Origin: Aureobasidium sp. EXF-3400
Lineage: Eukaryota > Ascomycota > Dothideomycetes > Dothideales > Saccotheciaceae
DNA: 27,020 nt
Direction of reading: 5' to 3'
NCBI GenBank assembly: GCA_024195585.1
Contig: SWBL01000497.1
Location: 1-27,020 of the forward strand
Part shown: positions 20,184 to 27,020 of the stretch, piece after piece
Numbering within the stretch: position 1 is the first letter of the stretch
Layout of the letters: every line of letters starts with the position of its first letter
Position numbers and translations under genes: made by a program
Notes under the pieces: generated by a model
Seen by the model: the letters and a program-made list of their open reading frames with translations, nothing else
What the model was told of the DNA's origin: nothing
The model's database searches: none

Positions 20184-22238
20184 TTACTGCATCTCCATGG
20201 CATCGGCACCGTCATTCTTCGACTTGGCTGCTCGCTGTTCGTCTAGCTTACCAGCGCCTTTGATAGCCTCCAGACCCTTTGACGTCAGGTACAAGAAGTG
20301 GCGCTCCTTGTAGTTGTCGATCTGGTTGAAGAAGAGGTGGAAACTAGAAAATCATGTTAGCAATCTGGTAGGTATACCCAATCTAATCAGAACTTACGTG
20401 TTGTCTCTTTCTTCCTCGGCAAAAATTCTTTGATAAATCTCCCTTTGCTTGAATTCCTCAAGCTCCTTCTCGTATTTGCCAAAGTCAAGTTTCTCCTTAT
20501 CGTGCTTAACAGCTTGAATCTCGTTGTAGCTGTCGAACACTGGGCGCTCAAGCAACAAACCCAATCCAGGAACCTTGGGAATGCTGATCTTCTGGTCGCC
20601 CTGAGCTTCGACAATGCGTTCGATAGGACAGCCACAACGGACAGTCAATGCGACCATACCAACCATCTTGCGGATCTGGTGCATCATGAAAGATTGACCA
20701 TGGACCTTGAGTGACAACCATTCGGTTCCATTGATGATGATAGGTTTCGGATTGCAGACAAAGGACTTGATGTTGCGCTTGGCTGAAGGATCTTTGAATG
20801 TCTTTTGGATGGTGAAGTTGTGGTAGTTGCGTGTGCCGACGTAGCAGTCCAGCGCGGCTTGTACGCGAGCAATACGCTCATCCGGGATGCGGTATGCGCG
20901 ACGGGCAGCGTTGTAGGCGGTCTTGAGCTGTTTGACAGCAGCCTCGATACGCTTCTTTTGCTCTGTGGGAATGTTTGTCGACTCGAGAGTGGCAGGCTCA
21001 TCAGGCATGGGAGTATCAGTTGTACCAGCAGTCTCGGCAGCAGCTTCAGGCTTGGTCTCAGCATCTGCTGGTGCTGATGTATTGACATCGGCAGTTTGCT
21101 TGACCTGCTCTTCCTGCTTGTCTTGCTGTTCTCCATCAGGGTTGAAATCGGAAGGCTCGTGAATGGCTTGTAGGACTAAATCGCGAATGTCGTCGTCCAG
21201 TGCGTCCACAATAGGCTTGATGTCGCGCTCTTCAACGGTCTTCCAGAAGTCCTTGACCTCGGCCTGACGAGACTCGTAACCTTCACGGTCACCAGCCTCA
21301 TCAGCAGCCTCCTCCAGGTTTCTTGCCATCCAACTGCTCGGGTGTGGGGGCAAGAAGGCGTGTGAAGGAATCAGGTATTCGTACCAACGACTGTCACAGA
21401 CTTGGTAGCAGCTGAAACTGCCGATTGTTCTTTCAATTCCCCATACTCTGATTTGCGGTGACAGGTGCGAGTTGATCTTCTGGACGATGTCGGGGTCTTC
21501 GACAATCAACTTGAGCGAAATCATGTTGCCTGCAGCGTGAACACCCTTATCGGTACGAGCACATCTGACAAGTGCCGACTTCTTGGGGTCATCAGCGTTG
21601 GCTTTTGAGATGGCTCCAGCTTTGACAAAGGCCGTGAACAGGTCGCCCTCAATCGTCTTTTCGGTTGTGTTGATTTGCATGCCCTTGTACCCAGTACCAC
21701 TGTAACCAATCAACACAGCAACCTTGCGCTTTGGTTTACGCTCCTCTGCGGCAATCTCATCCTGGGCGAAGGGTGCAGGAAGGACTGAGTTTTCAGGACG
21801 CGGCTTCTTCTTTTCTTCGTCGTTGCGAGATCTGCGATCGGGCTGCTCTCGTCTAAGGAGGTTGTTAGTGTTTGACAAGATTATACCATGGATCAGCAAT
21901 ACCTACGACCACGCGTTCCTGCCCATATCTCTCTTCTTACCACCGCGACCAAATTTGAGTCCGTCGTCTTGGAATCGCTTGCGCTTGCGGTCGCTGTGTG
22001 ACTCTTGCTTGGGCTCTGCACTGCCCTCAGCTGAGGTTGTATTGGGTACGTCGTCGACAACAGGCGCCGAAGCCGGCTTGGTCTCACTCGAATCTGCCAT
22101 GGTGTTGGTATTGACATGGTGAAAGTGGTCGACATGGGCAATTCTTCTTTGTACCGCCGCCTTGGCGTCATTCTCGATGAACTTTCTCCACATCTCCGCT
22201 CTTGCCAGGGTCTCACCTGTTACACCGATTTTGGCCAT
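20184..22238 (-). CDS. PUS1: tRNA pseudouridine synthase, Pus1 type
   Basis: There are three exons: 22238-21907, 21852-20398 and 20343-20184. Introns 21906-21853 (GTAGGT...CTTAG) and 20397-20344 (GTAAGT...TTCTAG, with branch point GCTAACA) keep the frame, giving 648 residues. The TruA-family catalytic motif is RCARTDKGVHA (Asp212), preceded by LIGYSGTGYKGMQ and followed by HQIRKMVGM. A long acidic/Ala-Thr-rich insert (EQQDKQEEQ onward) separates the two catalytic halves. The basic segment near the end of exon 1 (SDRKRKRF, GRGGKKRD) fits a nuclear localisation signal. Pus1 makes pseudouridine at several positions in cytosolic, mitochondrial and small nuclear RNAs. A second in-frame ATG at 22100, also in good context, would give 602 residues. 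Confidence 0.93.
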
Positions 22239-22650
22239 CTTTCTGTCTTCTTTCCTCAATAGCACCGCCCACACTGAATGTTGTACCTTTTAAAGCCGAC
22301 CATATGGTACTTGATACACTTATTGATGCTCAGCAATCACGATATCATGTTGTCATAGGCACAGGAAGAGTTAAGGCACTTTTTCCATCTCAAGAACTGT
22401 ATTGGTTAGAAAGTACTCTCGACTCATACATGTCCAAACCAATTTGCACTCAGTAAACACTGCTATCAATAAATCGGTAGTTTTGTTGTTTATGCAAGGA
22501 GCAGTGCATGTCGCGAATGTATAAGGTCCTCCCTAGCACTCAAGCTTCTATCCACATTGATGGTAAAGTCCCAGCAAGCGATTGACTCCGATCATCGCGT
22601 TCTCAGGTTTTGAGCATAATATTTTCCAAATTTTGACCACAAAGTATAAT
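22239..22650. other. Intergenic between the Pus1 gene and tRNA-Tyr
   Basis: This is the shared upstream region of a minus-strand gene and a plus-strand tRNA. No coding sequence. AAAGTATAAT sits directly before the tRNA. Confidence 0.6.
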
Positions 22651-22738
22651 CTCTTCTTAGCTCAGTTGGTTTAGAGCGTCTGACTGTAATTGTTTGATTG
22701 TCATCAGAAGGTCCTTTGTTCGACTCAGAGAGAGGAGA
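22651..22738 (+). tRNA. tRNA-Tyr (anticodon GTA) with 13-nt intron
   Basis: The cloverleaf can be folded by hand. The acceptor stem CTCTTCT (22651-22657) pairs with AGAGGAG (22731-22737) with one G-U, and A22738 is the discriminator. The D stem is GCTC/GAGC, with loop AGTTGGTTTA. The anticodon stem is TCTGA (22679-22683) with TCAGA (22704-22708). The T stem is CTTTG/CAGAG with loop TTCGACT. The 20 nt between the anticodon arms fit a 7-nt loop with GTA at 22686-22688 plus a 13-nt intron after A37, where eukaryotic tRNA-Tyr introns lie. Internal boxes A and B are present within the D and T arms. Confidence 0.95.
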
Positions 22739-22740
22739 TC

Positions 22741-22745
22741 TTTTT
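22741..22745 (+). terminator. RNA polymerase III T-run terminator
   Basis: TTTTT starts two bases after the tRNA-Tyr discriminator base. This is the usual pol III stop signal. Confidence 0.85.
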
Positions 22746-23385
22746 GGTTCCATCTAGAGCTTCGCGCCCCAGGTGGAGCCGCGGCTTCTTTTTGTTCCCT
22801 CCGCCTAAACGCAAGTCCGTTTTATCAATTGCCACTCGCACATAGCTTACCAGAAGCAAGCAAGAGCGTGCAAATACTAAACATGACAGCACCAAGTCCA
22901 ATGTCTTGATTAACCATATCATTATTCAGACCTTTTGAAACATCAGGAGATTCGAAAGTTTGAAGGCGGCTCGGGCGCATTGTGGTTGAACCCTGCGACG
23001 CGGCCAGACCCGCAAATCTCTCCTTTGAACCTTCAACATCATGCCTTCCTCCTTGATCTCGTCTGTTTCGTCCTTTCCCGTTGTGCTCACAAGGTCAATT
23101 GCTCCGTCAATTGTTCTCTAATCCGATTGATTACCGTGCGCTCATACCCGCCACTCGTTTCCTTCAGTCAAGTTTGGCCTTCTTCCGCCTCCCTCATTCC
23201 TTGCAGTGCAAAGTAAATCCATCACTCTTTAGCCGCACTGTCAATACGGAACTTTCGGATTCGCAAACTCGAGCTCTCTTGGATATCATATCGGTCATCA
23301 ATTCAAATCAAGCGGGAACACTAGACTTCACATCTTCTAATCGATCTGATCGGACCCATTGCCTGTAATTGCACATTTCACAAAA
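22746..23385. other. Intergenic: promoter and leader of the desaturase gene
   Basis: No gene is seen. The stretch from about 23040 to 23385 is pyrimidine-rich in places (CCTTCCTCC, TTCCGCCTCCC), as often seen in fungal core promoters and leaders of well expressed genes. Short upstream open frames exist but none is distinctive. Confidence 0.5.
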
Positions 23386-24735
23386 ATGGCTCGTACTGTC
23401 GACCCCTACTTGACAGGACCTGATTTGGTCGTCTCCAAAAACCTTCTTCAGGACCTACAAGCATTGGCCACACCAGCAGGACAAGATCCTGCAGATGACG
23501 AAAAGGACATCAAGCACCTTCTTGCAATCAATGATCCTAACAGTCCAGACTTTGTGCCAACTGTTTTCACAACATGGGATGACAAAGATCTTAATCCTAC
23601 CATCAACAAGTACCTGGTCAAGCCATACACTAGAATTGCTATGGGAATTGTGCGTCACCCGACGGATGTCGTCTTCCTAACGCATATCATCCTGTACATG
23701 ACGGTCAATTTAGCCAGCGCTGCATACCTTTACTATGATTTCCATTGGTACCATGGTGTGATACATACTGTGTACACTGTCTGGTGTGCCGGTGCTTTTA
23801 CTCTGCTCATGCACAATCATATCCACAACGGAGGTGTCCTGAAGAAGGAATATGCATGGTTCGACCTCACCTTCCCTTATGTGCTGGAGCCGCTCATGGG
23901 TCACACATGGGACTCGTACTACTACCACCACGTCAAGCACCACCACGTCGAGGGTAACGGGCCGGATGACCTTTCCTCGACCATTCGTTACCAGCGCGAT
24001 TCACCGTTCGACTTTGCATGCTATGTCGGACGCTTCCTTTTCTTCATCTGGGCCGAACTGCCTCTGTATTTCCTTCGCAAGGGCAAATCAAGATTGGCAC
24101 TTCAATCGGGTGTATCCGAGCTGGCCAACTACGTTTTCTTCTACTTCATGGCGACCAAAGTCAACTTTGGTGCATCCATGTTCGTGCTCCTGCTTCCATT
24201 CAGTATCATGCGCATTGGACTCATGGTCGGAAACTGGGGACAGCACGCTCTTGTTGATGAAGTGGATCCTGATTCGGATTTCAGAAGCAGCATCACTCTC
24301 ATCGATGTTCCCAGCAACCGCTTCTGCTTCAACGATGGCTATCACACTGCTCATCATCTCAATCCTCGCCGTCATTGGAGAGACGCCCCCGTCCACTTCC
24401 TTCAAAGCAAGGAAGCATACAGCAATGGTCGCGCGCTCGTCTTCCACAACATTGACTACCTGATGTTGACTGTCAGAGTGCTCAAGAAGCAATACCTCTA
24501 CCTTGCCGAAAATTGCTTGATTCCAATTGGCGATCAAACTAAAATGTCGAAACAAGAGCTTGCAGACATGTTGCGTACAAAGACTAAGGCATTCACTGAG
24601 GAGGACATCAGACAGAAGTTTGGTATCAAGGCTAGATCGGGCAGAAAGAGTGGATGGATGGCTTGGACAGAAAAGGTCCTCGGTCGCCTTTCTGGTTCGG
24701 TCTCAGCTCCTATGGTCAAGGAAGCAACTGAGTAG
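23386..24735 (+). CDS. Membrane fatty acid desaturase family protein
   Basis: The uninterrupted frame gives 449 residues from the ATG at 23386 (ACAAAAATGGC context). The three di-iron histidine boxes of the membrane desaturase/hydroxylase superfamily are present: HNHIH (residues 143-147), HVKHH (182-186) and HTAHH (320-324). Hydrophobic segments lie before box 1 (DVVFLTHIILYMTVNLASAA) and between boxes 2 and 3 (VFFYFMATKV, MFVLLLPFSIMRIGLMV). There is no fused cytochrome b5 domain, so electrons would come from a separate cytochrome b5. It should act in the ER on acyl chains or lipids. Regiospecificity, and desaturation versus hydroxylation, cannot be read from sequence. The C-terminus is basic and soluble. 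Confidence 0.9.
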   Translation: MARTVDPYLTGPDLVVSKNLLQDLQALATPAGQDPADDEKDIKHLLAINDPNSPDFVPTVFTTWDDKDLNPTINKYLVKPYTRIAMGIVRHPTDVVFLTHIILYMTVNLASAAYLYYDFHWYHGVIHTVYTVWCAGAFTLLMHNHIHNGGVLKKEYAWFDLTFPYVLEPLMGHTWDSYYYHHVKHHHVEGNGPDDLSSTIRYQRDSPFDFACYVGRFLFFIWAELPLYFLRKGKSRLALQSGVSELANYVFFYFMATKVNFGASMFVLLLPFSIMRIGLMVGNWGQHALVDEVDPDSDFRSSITLIDVPSNRFCFNDGYHTAHHLNPRRHWRDAPVHFLQSKEAYSNGRALVFHNIDYLMLTVRVLKKQYLYLAENCLIPIGDQTKMSKQELADMLRTKTKAFTEEDIRQKFGIKARSGRKSGWMAWTEKVLGRLSGSVSAPMVKEATE

Positions 24736-25239
24736 ATACTGCAGTGACGATTTGAAACCTCATATAGAAGAGTAATCTAATCATCATGGTCTTTACCTTC
24801 TACAACCCAGCCGTGATTGCGTTACGTGAATTGCGGATCTCAAGCACGAAACGACTAGTCTCAGAAGACCGTAGGATACCACAATACCCTATAGCTTCAG
24901 ACTCCGCTTTTGACCCTACAACTACTCATTCTATATACATGACTGCCTGAGAGGTTGACAAGGGCCTAGCCGAGAGTTCCGCAAGACGTTTTTGCCAAGC
25001 GTCCTTCCTATCAATGTCGTCATCATCATCAACAAGACCTCGAGGCCGACGACGATTACTATATATCTCAGGTTTGTTCAAACATCTCAAGACTCATATT
25101 CCTTCTCCTCAAGTATATCAAAAACTACCAAATAAATCGTTGTCAGGATCAACATCAAGACAAGAAAAATAAAGCAACCACATCCAGACCCTGAACCCTG
25201 ATCGACACTTCGTAAACAGATCATCATTAAGGAGCAACA
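24736..25239. other. Intergenic between desaturase and oxysterol-binding protein genes
   Basis: No coding sequence is recognised. The A-rich stretch near 25160-25180 and the pyrimidine patch near 25090-25105 would form the promoter and leader of the downstream gene. Confidence 0.55.
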
Positions 25240-26524
25240 ATGGCCGACGGTAACAGATCAACATTGAAGGAGTTTATTGCGTCCATCTCCACGATCAAAG
25301 GGGACCTCTCGAATATTACTGCACCGCCATTTTTGTTGGCATCTCAATCAACCGTCGAGTTCCCCTCTTATTGGTGCGAGAGACCTCAGCTATTGTGTGC
25401 TCCAGCCTCAGAGCCCGATGCCCAGAAGCGCTGTTTACTTGTGTTGAAATGGTTTCTAGCAAGTCTGAAGCGTCAGCAGTATGCAGGTAGGGATGAGAGT
25501 GCGGGTGTGAAGAAGCCATTGAATGCTTTCTTGGGCGAGATATTCATGGGGGCTTGGGGTGGATCGAATGGAGAAGGCAGAATGTGCCTGATTTCGGAGC
25601 AAGTCAGGTCGGTCTCGGCTATCGCGAGAAGGCAAAGATGTACTGATTCCGACTAGTCATCATCCACCGGTTACTGCTTGCTACCTTTGGAATGATGAGC
25701 AAGGTGTCAGGGTAAGTTTGGAAATCTCTGAACAATTGTAGAAGCTCACTCAGAAACAGGCCGAGGGTTACGCATGCCAAAACATAACCTTCTCCGGCAC
25801 TGTCAACATCAAACAGATCGGCCACGCAATCATCCACCTCGACAAGTGGAACGAAGACTACTTGATTCCTCTACCTTCGGTGAAAGTCTCTGGATTGATC
25901 ACTGGAACACCGTATCCAGAACTGGTCGGTAGTTACGATATCGTCTCGTCATCCGGTTTTGTCGCCACTGTCGACTTCTCCGGCAAGCGCTTTTTAGGTC
26001 TGGCTGGCAAGAAGAATGAACTACACGCCGCCGTCTACTCTGCCGATGACAGTAGTCGCAAAAATCCGATCTACACTCTAGAAGGCACCTGGAACGACGT
26101 TTTCACCATTCGCGATGAGAAAGCTGGTTCCGTTATTGAAGAGTTCGACACTAACGCTCACCCGCCACTCCCGGTCCAAGTTCCAGATGAGTCCATGCTT
26201 GACCCATACGAAAGCAGAAAAGCTTGGGGTCCAACGATATCTGCATTGAACTCTGGCAATATGCAAGCAGTCGTTGACGCAAAAAGCAAGGTCGAGCAAG
26301 GTCAGCGCGAGATGAGAAAGCAAGAGGAGAGAGAAGGCAAGGCTTGGACACCTCTGTTCTTCCAAAAAGTGCAAAGCGAACCACGACTCGAGAAGCTAAA
26401 GGGTATGGCCCACGGAGATGCAGAGATGGACGGTACACAAGGGATCTGGCGCTGGATTGGCAATGAGAAGGCCGACCAGATTGATAGACCCTTCCATGGA
26501 GATCTGGTACCATGGTTGACTTAG
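25240..26524 (+). CDS. Oxysterol-binding protein, Kes1/Osh4 type
   Basis: There are three exons: 25240-25607, 25657-25711 and 25760-26524. Introns are 25608-25656 and 25712-25759; the second acceptor could instead be the CAG ending at 25753, adding two codons. The product is 395 residues, the size of the short OSBP-related proteins that lack PH and ankyrin domains. The signature EQVSHHPP (Ser123 to Pro127) is made exactly across the first splice junction. KKPLNAFLGE (91-100) is the other family motif, and its Lys contacts the PI4P headgroup in Osh4. Such proteins exchange sterol for phosphatidylinositol 4-phosphate between ER and Golgi or plasma membrane. The C-terminal WTPLFFQKV and GIWRWIG are also typical of the ORD fold. 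Confidence 0.95.
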
Positions 26525-26951
26525 TCCATGGTATGGTTGCTTGATGTTCGTGATTTCCTACAGCTTCATGAGCAGCCAGAGATAGCAAAGAGAAACAAGT
26601 GTAAGGGCATGTCCACTACGACAGTCAAGGCGCATATTAAGGGGTAAGAACAAAGGCTCGTGAAGCAAGGCAGAAGTGGTATGGAGAAGGCGCGTATGCC
26701 GAGCTACAGGCAGGGTACAGCCACGATATAGGGCGCCATCAGGTACAGAACCTTCCGGACGTCAGGCACCGTCGTAGCCAATCATCAGGTCGACGACAAA
26801 CTCGTATGATGTCGTCGGTCCGCACGTAAACGACACGTAAAAACACGTTAATCGTTCGTTCACATTATACTTTATTTAAAAGCCATCGCAGCTTGCTTCT
26901 TTTCTCTCTCTCGACAGCAACCTGACTGCAAACCAACGCAGTCTTTTGGAG
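26525..26951. other. Intergenic: 3' flank of the OSBP gene and promoter of the last gene
   Basis: No coding sequence. The last 130 bases before 26952 show promoter features, described separately. Confidence 0.55.
26823..26912 (+). promoter_or_regulatory. Candidate promoter: three CACGT motifs, TATA-like box, CT tract
   Basis: CACGTA at 26823 and 26834 and CACGTT at 26844 are spaced 11 and 10 bp apart, about one helical turn. TTTATTTAAA at 26871-26880 is TATA-like, and a CT-rich tract follows at 26894-26912. The ATG at 26952 lies 40 bp further on. The order fits a fungal core promoter of a strongly expressed gene. Confidence 0.5.
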
Positions 26952-27020
26952 ATGCCATCTCCAACCAGCAGACAGTAAGTAATCTTTCATTGCTCTTCGA
27001 CAGAGGTGTTGCCCCCCCCC
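26952..27020 (+). CDS. Probable first exon of a gene cut by the window edge
   Basis: The ATG at 26952 reads MPSPTSR and is followed after 23 nt by a perfect fungal donor, GTAAGT, at 26975. The intron would run out of the window; the CAG at 27001-27003 would make it only about 29 nt, too short. A TATA-like box and CT tract precede it at a sensible distance. Very short first exons are common in ribosomal protein genes and other highly expressed fungal genes, but the product cannot be named. Confidence 0.4.

Noticed and set aside
23852..24463. 203-codon plus-strand frame
   Set aside because: It is an out-of-frame shadow of the desaturase gene, rich in Ser/Thr/His as expected from a shifted reading.

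Overview
The window is nuclear DNA from a filamentous ascomycete (Pezizomycotina). Evidence: 45-67 nt GT-AG introns with CTAAC-type branch points close to the acceptor, spaced monocistronic genes on both strands, a tRNA-Tyr with a short anticodon-loop intron, and fungal families (TRI12-type MFS pump, Kes1-like oxysterol-binding protein, Pus1, expanded F-box-like proteins). Base composition looks near 50% GC by eye. A Dothideomycete is my guess, from general style only. The left edge lies inside a 15-bp tandem repeat and the right edge is a run of nine C, so this may be a whole contig ended by hard-to-assemble sequence.

Layout. 1-3743 (-): secreted Cys-rich, Ser/Thr-rich surface-type protein, open at the left edge, with 18 small introns. 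3744-5522: no gene recognised. 5523-6419 (-): acidic low-complexity protein. 7133-11733 (-): two F-box-like genes and a small 'YGQWDG' gene that overlaps the second one. 12522-13654 (-): PhyH-type Fe(II)/2-oxoglutarate dioxygenase, divergent across 1.26 kb from a six-exon MFS transporter, 14917-17026 (+). 17386-17931 (-): N-terminally short F-box-like relative. 18377-19861 (-): beta-lactamase-fold serine hydrolase. 20184-22238 (-): tRNA pseudouridine synthase of the Pus1 type. 22651-22738 (+): tRNA-Tyr(GTA). 23386-24735 (+): membrane fatty acid desaturase. 25240-26524 (+): Kes1/Osh4-type lipid-transfer protein. 26952 onward (+): probable first exon of a further gene cut by the window edge.

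The genes do not form an evident pathway. The right part holds conserved core functions (tRNA, tRNA modification, lipid desaturation, sterol/PI4P transfer). The left and middle hold fast-evolving accessory genes: a repeat-built surface protein and three copies of one F-box-like family in different states (one with an in-frame TGA or a cryptic intron, one overlapping its neighbour, one lacking its N-terminus). No mobile element, CRISPR array or clearly new multi-gene system was found. The most unusual objects are the intron-per-module Cys-repeat gene and the overlapping F-box/YGQWDG pair.
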